64,000 nt of DNA from NCBI GenBank assembly GCA_030620095.1, contig JAUTXW010005193.1, forward strand, positions 1,107,501 through 1,171,500. The letters run 5' to 3'. The stretch's first letter is position 1. Every line of letters begins with the position of its first letter. Origin of the DNA: Kuschelorhynchus macadamiae (Eukaryota; Arthropoda; Insecta; Coleoptera; Curculionidae). Below the pieces are notes generated by a model that had not been told where the DNA came from, ran no database searches, and saw only the letters and a list, made by a program, of their open reading frames with translations. Shown here piece by piece: positions 12,846 to 26,195 of the stretch. The translations under genes and the position numbers were made by a program.

Positions 12846-14144
12846 CAGTGTTAAATACACATGGGCCTTACCGTGCATAGCCGATGTTTTTTTTAGGTGA
12901 CAGTGTGAATAAAACAAAAATTATCACAGTTAGAAAACGGACTCGGGATGGAACAGAGAGAGTATGGAAGCTGCTCTTTACGCACTTTCAAAAGAACATA
13001 TATTACAAAGAGCTATTTATTAAACATGATATTCTCCAATGAACTTTGGGCAATCATATAAAATCAGGATCATCGATCAAGAAAATAATTTAAAACAATG
13101 AATTTTACGTATTGCTGAAATATGTTTACCCATTATAATTAACATATTGATGCACCAAATATTCAAGTTTTGCGCACTAAATAAAATACCCAACCTATTT
13201 AACCAAACAACCGGCAGAGCGGGTAGGACATTGGTTTAAATGATATCTTGAACTAAACCCTGAAATTGCGAAAAAGCACAATTTATGAATCAAGCCCGTG
13301 CCCAGCAGTTTATTTTTTTCTTAGCATCAGAAATACAAACAAGTATGAACCCAAAGCGGTAACCACAGAATTACATTAAGCATTATACAAATAATAAAAT
13401 GTAGTATTAATTCAACACAGCTATATTATTCGTTTATACAGTTTATATTATAGGTGGTTAGACTACTAAAAATTCAATATAAAATTGCTCTTTCTTAATT
13501 ATTCTCAAAAACTTTCGCCCTCAAAATTTTCCTAATGCTAGTACGTGACATATAAAAAAACTTTTAAATCGCTATATCTGTTACCATTTTTAAGCAACCT
13601 ATACGTTGGAGAGTTCCGATATCAAATATTGTTTCTAAATGGAATAGAAAATAGTTGGTTTACTCAATGATTAATCCTAGGATTGTTAAAATATACCAAC
13701 AGCAGAATGTCTGAGGGATTTAGGCGTCTATTTATGATTCTATATAAAAAAGGTGTATCTAAAATTGTCCTTTCTACCGTTAAGGTTGGTTTATAAAAGG
13801 GTTGTTGAACAGGAGTAGAATCATTCATAGCAACTTAATCATTTCCTTGGTAGGGTAAAATTCTTAAAAATTTCCTTTGTACATGTACGTAAATACTGTA
13901 TTTTGGGTTCAAAATGACGCCACCAAAACTAAACTTTCCTAGCACAAAATGATTGTAAAGACACGTTATTGAAGTATATTGTCAACACATGGAAGGTTTA
14001 TGTAGCCTATTCCGCAATCCAAAAAAAAACAGTACTTTATTTAGATGGAAACCCTGCGAAATTTCCGAGGTAGGTCGAAAAGGGTCAAAGCAAAATCCTT
14101 AAATATATATACAAACTGCAACCTATTTCTTTAACTATTAAAAA
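12846..14144. other. intergenic, no gene recognised
   Basis: AT-rich sequence without a convincing reading frame, repeat pair or RNA gene. Confidence 0.4.
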
Positions 14145-15040
14145 ATTCAGCATGTATGAAAAGGGATGTATGCTGACGCTTTATTATCAGCCGATAATTT
14201 TATCACAAAAAGGAGCTGCATACTCTTTCATGGCAAACGGACACGCTGAAAGTATGACCATAGTTGGGTGTGTATCAGCAATTGGTAATGCAATTCCTCC
14301 CTTATTCATTTTAAAGGGGAAACGTGAAAAACCCGAACTTAGGGATAATTTACTACAGGAATTATAATAAGTATGGGTTGTACTTGACTTGACCACTGAG
14401 CTTTTTATAAAATTTATAAATCATTTTGCTGCTTTTAAACCACCTGGAAAGTATTTGGTGGTTTATGACAGTGCTGTTTTTCACCTGAATTAGACAATCG
14501 TAGGCGCTTCTGAAAGCCATGCTATTATTTTGTACGGTTTCCAACTAATACAACTTGTGAGTATCAGCATAAATAAGTCAGTATAGAGGTCTTTTGTGCA
14601 TCATCGGGACCAGGAATCCTTAAATTACCAAGATAAGTATGCAACAAGATAGAAAAATTAACAAAACCAGCTTTAGCAGTAATTAACTAACGTAACGTAA
14701 CTAATTAACTATATAGAAGGGTAGACTTGTATCCATTTGACCCTGATGTCATTCTTGAAATGGCTTCGCGTCGGTTTTAACGAAGCGGTCGGTAACAACT
14801 AATTACACTAAAAATCGAACTTTAGATATTGGGAAAAATACTTTAGTTGGAACAGGCAGTGATGATGATGTCAAAATGAATAAAGTAAACCAATCCTCTG
14901 TGAAAAAACTGTTACCTACTCCAACACCCAAGACTTCAGCCTCCTTTGTGCAAAGGAAGGAATCTTTCAATTACAAGGCTCAAATAGTTACCAGAGATCT
15001 ATCCAAAAATTGTAATTATATTTATTTTTATAGGATTATA
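14145..15040 (+). pseudogene. pogo-like transposase relic 1
   Basis: DDE-superfamily transposase of the pogo/Tigger type, C-terminal two thirds. Motifs in order: MLTLYYQPIILSQKGA (14150-14220), GCVSAIGNAIPPLFILKGKR, then with stops and shifts LTTELFIKFINHFAAFKPPGK (14385-14450), a YDSAVFHLN catalytic-Asp motif (D retained), and a later DKSVYR-type stretch near 14580. The C-terminal tail at 14876-15000 (NKVNQSSVKKLLPTPTPK) also occurs in the second relic at ~20 kb. At least five stops or shifts are seen. TIRs were not found. Confidence 0.78.
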
Positions 15041-15391
15041 TTTTACATTTGCAATAAATGAGTTTCAGAACACAATTTTTGTTTTGTGCTAACTAATTTT
15101 ACTACTCGCACCACAAGCCTACGCTGTAAACTGACCCTCCGGGGTTGCGCTCTAGAGTAGCATTCCAAAATCCTTAGTTTGGCCTGTCTTGTAAACGGAC
15201 CTTAAAGTAAATTGAAATATATCTGAAATAACAGATTGCTCGATATGACAAAATCGAAAACAAAACATCTATCATACTGGAACAGTACTACATGCTAAGT
15301 ATAACACTTAGCGCCACCTATTGGGGCTCCGGTGGTTTCCGGCTGCAAACCCATAGGAATTTGGCAAAGTATGCACTAGCACCATCATGCG

Positions 15392-15796
<405 letters not shown>

Positions 15797-15989
15797 TATT
15801 TTTTTATTTTGTATTATTTACTCTAGTAAGAGTTTATTAGGGAGTCAGTTACACGTATCCTGGTGTAACATAGTTTATTAATTTTTCAAACCACCCTGAA
15901 TGTATCGCGAGGAGTCAATTTATCTTGGATCAGTATAGTTCCCTTTAGAAAGTCTTTCTTTATGGGATTCTATTATAAAGTTTACCCTC

Positions 15990-16610
15990 GTGCGATTCCT
16001 ATATTGTATGACGCACCTGAGAGCCGTCTTCTCAGGTCTTATTCTTCTTTCGGACTTGGTCGCGTATGCGGATAGTTCAATGAAACGCACCTGATGCTGT
16101 TTTGTTTAAGAATCCCTGTTTTATCGATTGCAAACATAAAATTTACCCGGACGTAAACTCTAGTATCTCTGGGGACCTACCGTCCTCGTAGGTCCCAGTT
16201 AGTCGTACTCCGTGTGGCCGAAGCAGAAAGTGTATTCGGCCACACTAGGTGTCATTATTTTTTAATTACTAATAAGATTTGTAACAGAATTCGCACGATG
16301 AGTTTAATCTCATTAGAATACCTGGAGGTCGTCCTCATACATTACAAATATAGATATTGGTTGTGGCCGATACGGATGATCGATTGGGCCACACGAGGTG
16401 TCATTAGGTTGGCTTTACTAACAATTACTGCAATAAAATTTACGCACATGTGAGTTTAGTTCTTCTAGGACACCTGGAGTTGGGTTCCAAATGTGTGGCC
16501 GATGCGGATAGTCGATTCAGCCACACGAGTTGTCGCTTGATTTTTTTTAATGTCTCAATAGAATTCGCAATAAAATTTACCCGCACTCACGTCTATTCTA
16601 GTATAGCGGT
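15990..16610. repeat. tandem repeat, ~3-4 units of ~130-150 bp, each with a GTGGCC hairpin
   Basis: Landmarks recur at ~16211, ~16361 and ~16493: GTGGCCGAAGC...TTCGGCCAC, GTGGCCGATAC...GGGCCAC and GTGGCCGATGC...CAGCCAC. Each can fold on itself, and each is followed by AGGTGTCATT-like sequence. A second shared block, AATAAAATTTACCCG, recurs at ~16137, ~16433 and ~16568. A weaker first unit lies near 16050 (CGCGTATGCGGATAGT). Such arrays often form promoter repeats of non-LTR retroelements. Confidence 0.7.
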
Positions 16611-19060
16611 TAATATCAACCTGTAATGACAAGACTCAGGTCTCAGGAAAGGTCAGGTCAAATAACTGGTTATGAGACGCGGCAGATTCTTCTTTTTAGA
16701 GAGCCAGACTTAGCTGGGGCCGTTAACTCTATTATACATTACATCTCTGGATGAGTAAACACAAATAAGACTCTCAGTTTCAACAAGTTGATTCTTCTCA
16801 ATTAAAAGTGGCTTCGATAGTGAAAAAAGTTGGTTTCCGCTTGATATAAAAGTCATCCCTTAACCTAATCTTTAAAAATAATGCCCTTTTTACTTAGTAG
16901 AGCAAAATTAATCGTAGGAAATCCCACACATGGAGATCTTCCACCATATATTTGGGCGTGTTCACCGTGGTATTGCCCGTCTTGCTGTGAGAACAAGATA
17001 TGTTTTCGATGAGATGTGAACAATTCGAGCTTCCTCGGTCAACTGATCTACTTATTCTAACATATGCCTTATACCTGGAGGTCTTCGTAGTAGGTGCTCG
17101 TCTTGTTATACCAACAACATAGGTTTACTGATGATCTTTACATAACGTGTTGACTTTTACATCTACGGGAGATACCGTTTCAGTGCAATGTGCCGTGCAT
17201 GGAGTCCTGTAATAAAAGATTATTGTCAAAAAAATCTTAAACTGAATAGCATCCGTACGGTTAAGCGGATTTAATCGATTTAAATGTCAAAAAATTTGTA
17301 GTATTTCTGCGAGTTCCAAGTTAATATGGTGGATTGCAAAGGACATTTTGTGCAGTATGAAAAAATATAGCTCCTTTCAACAATATATACTATTTATTAT
17401 ACCTAAACATATAAAAAGGTAAGGTAAAAGAGAAATATTTTAAGAAGTACAATAACAAGATTTTTTAGCAAAAAATCCTATATAATAGGGGGCGGTCACA
17501 TAAAAGTTTGGAGTTTTATGTTCATTTAAGGATTTTCGTATTTGACTTAAAAATTAGGTTTTCCGCTTATTATTCTAAAAATTCGATGAATAGATTCAAT
17601 CTGGTGTTTCGATACTTTTAAATAAGTAAAAATTATTTATTGGAAACATTTAGAAATATATGTAATTTTGCACACACTGACGAAACTACTTTTTAAATAA
17701 GTGTTGATAATGGGCACACCATCAATATACTTACACAAGTAAGGCAACGGTTAATCGAGTTTTCACTATCTGCTTCACTGTGGCAAAAATTGGATTTAAA
17801 TATCGTTTTGTCAACAATGTTAACACCATGGGCCCTAAATCATTATAGAAAACCGCCAATAACAAGACAGATTATTTTATGAACTTCTTATTTGTTCGTC
17901 GTTTATTTAGTCGGAGTATAACCAAGATTTCTCGAATGTTCGGTGTGGTAGGATTTTCGGTTTTGGATGCAATGCATGTGGGTTCGAATACCCGTTCAGG
18001 CGGATGATTTTTTTTTAGTTTTTTTCAACAAAGACTAGTCAGGTTTGCTGTAAAGGCGGCACTCGGCTACGCAACAATAACATTCCGGATCTATATCAAA
18101 ACGAGGATTTTTTTAACAAAACCTATACTGTTAGGTGGAACTCTCCCCGCACTGTAAAGTGGTGTGATTGGCAGGTTGCTATGCTGACTTAGGGTCTTGT
18201 GAATATTAGTACCTTCATATAACCCAAAATAAAATATTAACTCAAACTAGTTCTCTGGCATTACGTTTCTAATACGCCTTAATACTGAGGAAAATGTTCT
18301 ATCATTTGGTAGTCATGAGGGAATTAAACTCGTTTCCAATAAATTCTTGCAGCTAAATATTTCCTTTGTTACCCTTCATTGGAAATAAATATATTTAGTG
18401 GTTGTATACATTTTTAAACACACGTGAATATCACTGCTGCACATCTGTGTTACCTCAAGTAGGTTCAAATAAAAGAATGTTTTGTTATATCAGCTTTTTT
18501 GCTTCAAATGTCTCGAATTTTCATGTGTTAATATAGTTGAAAGCTTTTCTGTCTCACCCTGTATATTGTACAGAATGTCTGGAATGTCTGGAATATAACA
18601 ATTAATTAAAACATATTATCTTTTAATAAGTCCCGAGTAAGCAAATTATATTTTATACATTTTAGATTAAAGTTGCTTGGTTTTACTAAATTATTAATAA
18701 AATAATTAGAAAGCTTTTTAAGCCTCAGAAACTTAATTTTACTTTACTAAAATTTACTATTTGATATCAGATTTCAAGATTTTATAACTCATTAAAACTT
18801 CTCTCCATTCGTGAATAATAACTTCGAAATATGGACGATAGAGTTTAAAAAATCCTATAATAAAGTTACCGAATTGTTCAGGTGAATAAGTTAAAGCGAT
18901 TTGGTCTGAACAAAAAGAACAAATATTTAACTTTTTAAGTCGTTTACTAATGCCATTCTTGGAGAGAAGTTCTTAGCGAAAACTCTATTGACTTACAAAT
19001 TTTCTCTCCCAAAGTATTTTAAAGTAGAGACATTTTTGTGTGGTTAAAACTTTTAAGCTG
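16611..19060. other. intergenic, no gene recognised
   Basis: No open frame of interest on either strand. A tRNA-like B box lies at ~17980 (separate entry). A phrase CACCCTGTATATTGTACAG at ~18557 resembles a mariner-like TIR end, but no partner was found. A 72-bp stretch at ~19065-19140 reappears in direct orientation at ~20226-20297, on either side of the second pogo relic. Confidence 0.4.
17938..18000 (+). repeat. tRNA-like / SINE-like B box
   Basis: GGGTTCGAATACCC at ~17980 is a full T-arm with a canonical RNA polymerase III B box, followed within 30 bp by an oligo-T run. No good A box or acceptor stem is visible, so it is not a tRNA gene; a tRNA-derived SINE relic is more likely. Confidence 0.35.
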
Positions 19061-19431
19061 TGAAAGAGGTTATTTCTTATTTTTGGACTTTAGGGTTTTA
19101 TGCAAAAACCTCTGATGCTCCAAAAAGGATTAGATATAGAAGTTATTGCAGCACTAAAAGTAGAAAAAAGTAAATAAATAAGAAATTAATTTTGAATACA
19201 TATTATAATTAGTGATGGTAAGATTCTAAATAGTCAAAAATTCCTATTCTAAAGGTTGTTCGATCTTTATGTTCCTTATTACAGATTAGTTAATCACCAT
19301 CACACTACTAAATGGTTCGTTTTATTCTGTCTTAGTCGTTTATTGAGTTGGAACAGTAAATATATAGGTGACTGATATCGATTACGGGTCAATGCATTTT
19401 TTAATGAAATAATAATACTGATAATTATTGT

Positions 19432-20110
19432 ATGACAAATTTTAAGAAGAAAAGCGAAAAACCTGAGTTTATGGATAATTTATCATTAGAAAGCATATTA
19501 AGTATTGCACCAAATGGGTACATGACTACTGAGCTTCTTATATCTAATCTAATACTACCCATGTGTTGCAGCCTCCAGACAAGTCAGTATACAGGTTTCT
19601 CGGCCATCATTGGGACCAGAAACTCTTGAAATACCAATATATGCACCCATGTAGAAAAAATATCAAAATAAGCTTTGACATTGTGTTTTCAAATGTCTGG
19701 TTGAAAACTACTGAATACTCTAATATAACAAATTAATTTAGGAGTCTAGGTTTGTATCCATTTGACCCTAACGTTATTATTGTGTTTCAAATGTCTGGTC
19801 AAAAAGTATGGCACACTCTAATATAACAATGAGATTTAGGTGTGCAGGCTTGTATCTATTTGACCTTGACGTCATTCCGGAAACTGCCTTCCTTTTAACG
19901 GAGCGTTCGGTGATACAGAAAATCGAGCTTTAGTTATTGGGGAATATAGTTTAGTTGCAGGAGACAGTGATAATGAAGATATTCCAGTGGCTCAACTTGT
20001 CAAAATAAATAAAGTTAACCAATCCACTGTGAAAAAAACTTCATTCCAAAAACAGTTGCTTGCCCTAATACCCAAAGATTCACCTTCCACCATGCAAAGG
20101 ATCTATCTCT
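19432..20110 (+). pseudogene. pogo-like transposase relic 2
   Basis: Same family as the relic at 14.1-15.0 kb. Visible pieces: KPEFMDNL..ILSIAPNGYMTTELL (19455-19540), then a deletion that removes the catalytic middle, then QTSQYTGF..HHWDQK-type sequence (19570-19625), a FDIVFSN.W-type stretch, LGLYPFDPN (~19750) and the tail NKVNQSTVKK (~20010) shared with relic 1. A ~100-bp segment inside the C-terminal part is duplicated in tandem. Confidence 0.72.
19683..19875. repeat. tandem duplication inside the pogo relic, 2 x ~98 bp
   Basis: The block TTTCAAATGTCTGGT...TTTGACC...CGTTATTATT at ~19683 recurs at ~19785 as TTTCAAATGTCTGGT...TTTGACC...CGTCATTCC. It covers the coding stretch for the YPFDP motif, so the relic encodes that piece twice. 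Confidence 0.75.
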
Positions 20111-20224
20111 ATCTCTATCACTATATTGGAAGGTTTTTAAATTATTTACTTGCGAATAATAAGGCCCAAAGTAAGAATTTAAAAAATGCTTTTGTATATA
20201 ATTGCCTCTTTATTTTGTAAATTA

Positions 20225-20934
20225 ACGTGAGAAAAAAGTTATTTATTATTTTTGAACATCAGAGTTTTATCCAAAAACTTCTGATGCCTCGAAAAGCACC
20301 AGCACTATATGTGGTTTCATTCTGATATTTGCTTTGCAGTCTTAAGCGTTTATATTTGCTAAAATTATAATATTAATAGTCTAGTTCACAAACTCAAAAT
20401 GGTGTTAATTCTTGGTAACACTAGTAAAAATATGATTGAGTTTTTTGGTCGCCATTTTGATCCGCCTTCTTGAATTCGTAGCACAACTTTACCTGTTTAT
20501 CTCTATATCACACTTGATTAGAGATAAAGAGAAAAATGATTAATGCTTGTACAAAATTTGAAATTAATCTAATGAGTAGTTTTTCTCAAATCTCATAATT
20601 GTTCAACAAAAGCCACTTCATAAACTCAAAATAGTGTTCATTCTTGCAATTGCACGTAAAAATATAGGTGAGGGCTCAGTGGATTCGGCATGGCGCATGA
20701 CGTCTAGAAAAATGTGTAAAATCTTCAAATCCGCACACGAATACTCTTAAAAGTTATTAACAAATTAAGATAAAAAAAAGTGATTTAGTTTTTGCCAAAA
20801 GCGAAAAACTAAGCATAGGTCAGGAAAATAGTACATATATAAGGCATTATTTTTCATAGTCGTTTCTAAGGAATTTGACTTTGCGAATTATTTAAATGCA
20901 CCTTTATAATGTTATTTTCCAAAACATTATCCAA
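20225..20934. other. intergenic with degenerate repeats
   Basis: Contains two diverged copies, ~220 bp apart, of a block beginning CAAACTCAAAATGGTGTT (~20388) and ATAAACTCAAAATAGTGTT (~20620). The sequence GGTCGCCATTTTGATCCGCC (~20449) belongs to the same broad repeat class as the array at 31.2-33.0 kb. No gene is seen. Confidence 0.4.
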
Positions 20935-23028
20935 AATGTAATAGGGGAGGTAGGTCGTACCATACGTCTTTTTAAAGGTCTCATTCACTTCTTTATGATC
21001 CTATAATTTCGCCTTATCATCTTTGACATAACGAAATGACAGCTTGTTTAAAATTTGTTAGAGGTATGAAGGTCTGGATACAAATTAGACTCCGTTTTTT
21101 ACGTTTTTGTGAAAAAAATTTAAGAACTCTTGAACCAGTCGGTTTCTGATTCGAGGGAGAAACAACTTGTCTGCTTTTTTCATCCCCGTAACTTCAACTC
21201 TCTAACGGGGGAAAGCACAACCTCTTGATTTTGAATAGGGGTAAGGGATGTTGCGATACCTCATTTTGAAGATTTGATCGAATACTATTTGATCCTAAAG
21301 TTTCCATCGATAACGAAATGAAATCTAAAATAGTGAAAGAGGCAATGTGGAAAAAATGTCTACTTAATAAGCAACCAAATAAATTGTGTTCAAAACGTTC
21401 CCGTACATTACGCAACATTTCGGGTGTAATTTGACGGCAATGATTAGTTATACGGTTTTGCAAATTATCCAGTAATTCGTCTAATAGAAAAAAGTGCATT
21501 GGACTCAGATCAGGTAACCTGGGTGACCACTCAATATGTCCCCTTCTTCCAATCGAGCTTTGAAGAAAATTTTCATCCAAAAATTGTTACACATATTGTA
21601 CGAAATGAGGTGGTGCGCAACTGGTTGAAAAATGATCTTCTTCATTCTTCAGTACGTGCACGAAGGCTGGATAACGGAAGGGCATTCTCTAATAATGCCA
21701 GATAACTTTCGTCGTTGACATTATCGGGTATAAAAAAGGGTCGATTATGTAATTTCCATAAATACCCACCTAAACATTTAATTTTTTGAGATGCTGAATG
21801 TGTACTTCACGAAATAGTCTTGGATTTTCATCTGACCATTTCCGACAGTTATGCCTATTTATAATGCCGTTAAGGTAAAATAAACACTCATCCGAAACAC
21901 AGATATCGAACATGTAGTTTTGTTTGTTGATAAATATTTCACTGACCACCTCACAAAACTGTATCATCCTCGTTCAGTTCCTGAACCAATCGTATCTTAA
22001 AATGGTGGAACTTGTGTTGTTTAAGGATTTTCCTGATTGTTGTGACTGACATACACGTCGGACAATTTCCTAGTACCAAGGGTCGAATCCATTGCTACAT
22101 GACCTAATATAGCCACTTCCCTTGCTTCGTCTCTTTCATGCACCCTATTTTTATTTCCGACAGAACCAGTAGCGTCAAATTTGGCAACCAGCTGCAAAAC
22201 GTAAACAGCGGATAATTTTTTTTCAGGATGGCGTTCCTTGAATAAAGCTGTTATTCGCGCGGAGTCATTATTTAAAAAAAAAACAATTTCAGAATTTCTA
22301 CTCTTTTCTCCACGATATACGCCATTTTAATTCTACTAAAAATTAACAATCAATTTGACACGGTTGTAACGTTCTTAAAAGTTCACCATGAACTGAGGTA
22401 AATCGAACACATGGTGCGTCCAGGAACTTTTTTTGACAAAAAATTAACAAAAACACTATTTTAGTTTTCATTTCGTTATCAATGAAGATTTTGATGCTAA
22501 ATTTTAGGGTCAGATAGTATTCGATGAGATCTTCAAAATGAGGTATCGCAGCACCCCGGAATTTGGAATAGGGATTCCAAATCAGGGGTTTGTGTTTCCC
22601 TCCGTTAAGGGGTTGAGGTTACGGGGATAAAAAAGCAGACAAGTTGTTCCCCCTTAAATTAGAAATCGACGGGTCCAAGAAATCTTCCATGTTTTTCACA
22701 AAAATGTGAAAAACGAAGCCTGATTTGTATTTAGGCCTTCAAGGGATTTTAACAGGCTTTTCGTTGTGACTGAAAATATAAAGCGGAATTATAGGATCAT
22801 AAAGAGCTCGATGGGGCCTTTAAAAAGAGAATGGCACGGCCCTCTCCCTTAGTAAAATTTCGGGGGTTGTTCTCCCCCCACCTAGGGGGTCAAAACTACG
22901 GGGGTGAAAAAAGCCGAAAAATAGTGCCCCCTCAAATCAAAAATTGACGGGTCCGAACGTTTTTCCAGATTTTTGTTTTAAAAACAGAAAATCGGGGTGT
23001 AGAGTTTTCGTTGGCCCATCCTGTATAT
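20935..23028 (-). mobile_element. mariner-like transposon with long TIRs, left end truncated
   Basis: Bases ~20940-21330 match ~22466-22855 inverted (shared landmarks: TTTATGATCCTATAATT, the CGTAACTTCAACTC/GAGGTTACGGGG pair, and TTTCATTTCGTTATC). The right side continues ~170 bp further to ATGGGCCAACGAAAAC (read inward from 23020), the same kind of terminus as the element at 53.43 kb. The corresponding outer part is missing on the left. The right end coincides with the insertion point of the hAT element that follows. Confidence 0.82.
21330..22325 (-). pseudogene. mariner-like transposase, decayed
   Basis: Begins with ATG at 22325 (MAYIVEKRVEILKLF), shifts frame within a T/A homopolymer at ~22275, then reads ARITALFKERHPEKKLSAVY (helix-turn-helix segment) and ATGSVGNKNRVHERDEAREV. 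The catalytic part has CVSDECLFYLNG (first acidic region), CRKWSDENPR, CAPPHFVQYV (where HDGAPPHY is expected; the D is lost) and IGRRGHIEWSPRLPDLSPMHFFL (where the third D is now H). Many stops and shifts; certainly inactive. Confidence 0.8.
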
Positions 23029-25355
23029 CAAGTGTCTTCAACTTTTTTTAGTACAAGGGCCAAAAATCGATTTCACATCGTCCGAAGGGTCACAATGGTC
23101 CACGTCACAACAACAAAATTCAATAAAGTAATGGAATTTTTGACATTGTTTATTTTTTACAAGTGTGTCGATATTTGGTTTTATTTTTGTAGTTGCAACC
23201 CGCAAACTTCCTTTCATATGTACCTCTGTAACTCTCGACCTGGTTTTAGACCTCACATTCTTCATACGAGAAAACAGCGGCTCGCATACATATATGCTCC
23301 CAAACAGAGACTGGGTATGTTTTCGGATTTTAGGAAACGCGTTTTGATCGTTTTATTTTGAATAAAAATAAGAAGCCCCATGTCGAACTTGTCTTTCAGT
23401 TCCGAATCGATAAGCTCCATCTGACAATTTTCTGGCATGGCTTCAACGGATACACTAAATGGTCGGGCGAAGAGATTGATGTAATTTTCATTATCTCTGA
23501 AATCAGAAAACCTTGACTGGAACTCTTTTTTTAGTAAATCTAGTGCTGCGACATATTTATATACATCTTTACATTCGTAACTCTTCAGTTTAGGAAACTG
23601 CGTAAACTCTTTTTTCAACAACTGATTTTTCCATAAATCCAGTTTAAATTCAAATAACTTTACAGTGTCAAGTAGGTTGTTGATGAGATTTTCTTTCCCT
23701 TGCAGTTTGGTATTCAAATCATTGAGGTGCAGCGTGATGTCCGTGAGAAATCCAAAGTCGCGCAGCCAGTCGGGGTCACTAAATTGAGGAACTGTTTTCC
23801 CTTTGGTTTTCATGAAGAAGGCGATTTCCATCTTGAGTTCAAAAACGCGTTTTAAGATTTTTCCTCTGCTCAGGCAACGAACATCAGAAAAATATGTCGC
23901 ATCACCATACTCAGCATTAATTTCGTGTACAAAATTTTGGAATTCTCTGTAGTTAAGGCCGCGTGATTTAATAAAGTTCACAGTTTTTACTACCAGTTAC
24001 ATCACCTAATCAATATTTGTGGATTTTGCACAAAGATTTTGTTAATGAAGGATACAATGGTAATTTTTCCCTACCATGGATGGTGCACCGTCTGTTACAG
24101 CTGCAGAAAGGTTTGTCAATTCTAAATTACATCGTCTCAGTACTGTCATCAAACACTTATAAATATCAGATTCTTTTGTAGTTCCTTTATTCGAAAAAAG
24201 GGCAAATTCAAAATTATTATCAACGCTCCGAATAAATATAGCTAATTGAGCGGTATCGGTTAGTGTTTTCCTCGGGCGCAACAGAATAGTATACGCACGA
24301 TCTTTTAGTGATTTTTCAATATCTACCGCTACTACCGCTCCCTCTTCGATTCTTCTGGCGACAGTAACACCAGACAAACTAACTTTAGAAAAAAGTTGTT
24401 TTTGAGACGGGCACAATACTTCAGCGGCGGCCTCCATACATTCCTTTATAAATTCACCATCAGTGAAAGATTTTGATTTCAATGATATTTTTTCGGATAT
24501 AATGTAGCTAATCTTCACGCTTGCTTCATTTTCAATGTTCTGCTTTTGAAAGCTATCTTGCGGTCGTTGAAGCTGACTTTTTAGAGCTCTCACTTTATCT
24601 TGCCGTAATTGTGCTTTGAATGTCTCAACTTTGTGGCATGCTTTGTACCGTAATGTTTTTTTAAGTTGTATTCTTTTAAGGCTGAAAGGGAATTTTGACA
24701 CACCAACCAGACGGGTTTTTGATTAACAATAACGAACAAGTAAAACTCCAGTCCATTTTTTGTTTATATATGTGCTTTTCTTCACTAATTTCTCGTTTTT
24801 TACCCGAAGTAGAAGCCATTTTTAATGTCAAGGTAGAAGAAATAAGTTTAATTCTCCGAAAAAATGTCCACAACAAAACTAAACTTGCGCGACTGCACGC
24901 CACAATACAGTATCCGCCTTACATCAAAACACACTATGCTCAACTGACTATATTCACTTCTCGCACAGGTAGCAACTTCACTGCTAGTTGGCACTCTTTC
25001 ACTTGTATCGCTTCGTTCGCTCTTGGAATTAGAACTGTTCTCTGCCGTGTGATGCCGGCTTTATACAGGCCGAGCGCGTCAACTTTGAATCTCTCGAAAT
25101 TTCGAGCAGCTACGAGGCTGGAATAGGAGGTCCCTCTAGTAGTGATAATTTCTAGAATCATTAGAAAGATTTAATAGACCTGCAATGCCATCTAGTGGCC
25201 TTGTGGGTAGTCGGGATTGCGAGTTTACAGAGTGGATCTCTTCTAACTAGGTGACCCTAGCGTCCTCGGAGGGTCATTCGCGGGTTCAGCACGATACAGC
25301 CTCTGGGAGCCGCAAGAAATTAGAAGGCCCAAGGGCAGGGGGTTGAAGACCCTTG
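23029..25355 (-). mobile_element. hAT transposon, 2,327 bp, with 8-bp target duplication
   Basis: Ends are inverted: CAAGTGTCTTCAAC at 23029 and, reading inward from 25355, CAAGGGTCTTCAAC. They are flanked by CTGTATAT (23021-23028) and TTGTATAT (25356-25363), an 8-bp duplication with one mismatch, as expected for hAT. The left duplication copy is the terminal base run of the mariner-like element, so this element landed at that element's end. The transposase relic is inside, on the minus strand. Confidence 0.87.
23130..24819 (-). pseudogene. hAT transposase (ZBED5/GTF2IRD2-like), broken
   Basis: Start ATG at 24819 (MASTSGKKREISEEKH). A BED-finger region is degenerate, then LKSQLQRPQDSFQKQN, a long open stretch to ~24042 with VAVDIEKSLKDRAY, ETAQLAIFIR-like and AAVTDGAPSMVGKN (catalytic D). 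A deletion and stops follow, then an open stretch 23981-23262 with ARCLSRGKILKRVFELK-type sequence (RGKVL motif), and, after a shift at ~23275, PLFSRMKNVRSKTRSR and SLRVATTKIKPNIDTL of the hATC dimerisation domain. Order and content match GTF2IRD2/ZBED5-like hAT proteins. At least three frame breaks. Confidence 0.85.
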
Positions 25356-25363
25356 TTGTATAT

Positions 25364-25789
25364 AAACATTTATCTAAGGTGCCGAAAATTAATTTTTTCC
25401 TTTTGTTTTAAAATCGGTTGGTCGTAATTAAATTCTCTTAAAGTTGTAAACATAACACTCGTTTTGGGATGTTTTTGGTGAAAAAGCGGCATTAGTTCCA
25501 CAGAAATCCGCGAGAAACCCTTTAAAATTAGCGTAAATGAAAATGATAAAAATTTGTGCAATTTGCAAATTATACAGGGACAATTTAGCAAGTCTCTCGA
25601 ACATTGCCAATATCACTTATCAATAAACCAGAACTTACGTGATTTGCTATCCGCCCTCTGCTGCTCTCCTAAAAAATCCAACTAAATCAGTAGCCTTGCT
25701 ATTGTGTAATGAGAATAATTAATCTTCATTAATAGCTAGATGGCGTTTGCGTAAACAAGTCGTGTTCGACATCGCTCCTCAAGCTTTCA
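25364..25789. other. intergenic, no gene recognised
   Basis: About 430 bp between the hAT element and the next LINE. Short minus-strand frames at 25370-25616 show no known motif. Confidence 0.4.
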
Positions 25790-25956
25790 GTATTTTTCCT
25801 GTTTTAAAAGTGTTTAGGTCAAAATAACATAGTTGGTGTGTTTTTGGTTTGGTACCTTAAGTGAATACTATAAGTATTAATTATCTGCGTAATCACTAAG
25901 TGCTGTTTTTTTTCTGTTTACCGAGTAGCACGGTAGCTATCCTATCATTTGTCAAG

Positions 25957-26193
25957 ATGGGTCTTACTGCGAATGATTTAGAGAAGCTTAAGGCAACAAT
26001 AATAGCAACTTTTTATGACAAGTTTCTCGAGGAAATTGCTAATAAAATGGTAACTAAGGTAGAGGAAAAGTTTGAACTTAAATTAAAAGAGCAAAATGAC
26101 CGTATTTGTAACCTTGAAGTTCAAATTTCTAAACTTATGTCAAAAAATGAGCAGTTGGAAACCCTAGCAGAGAATCAGGAACAAGTAACTTAA
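25957..26193 (+). pseudogene. LINE ORF1, N-terminal coiled-coil part only
   Basis: ATG at 25957 gives MGLTANDLEKLKATI, followed by a heptad-rich helix (KFELKLKEQNDRICNLEVQ, ISKLMSKNEQLETLAEN), the trimerisation-type coiled coil common in LINE ORF1 proteins. It stops at 26193 at the internal deletion; the RNA-binding part is absent. I chose this ATG rather than the upstream one at 25900, which would add a T-rich run. Confidence 0.55.
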
Positions 26194-26195
26194 AA

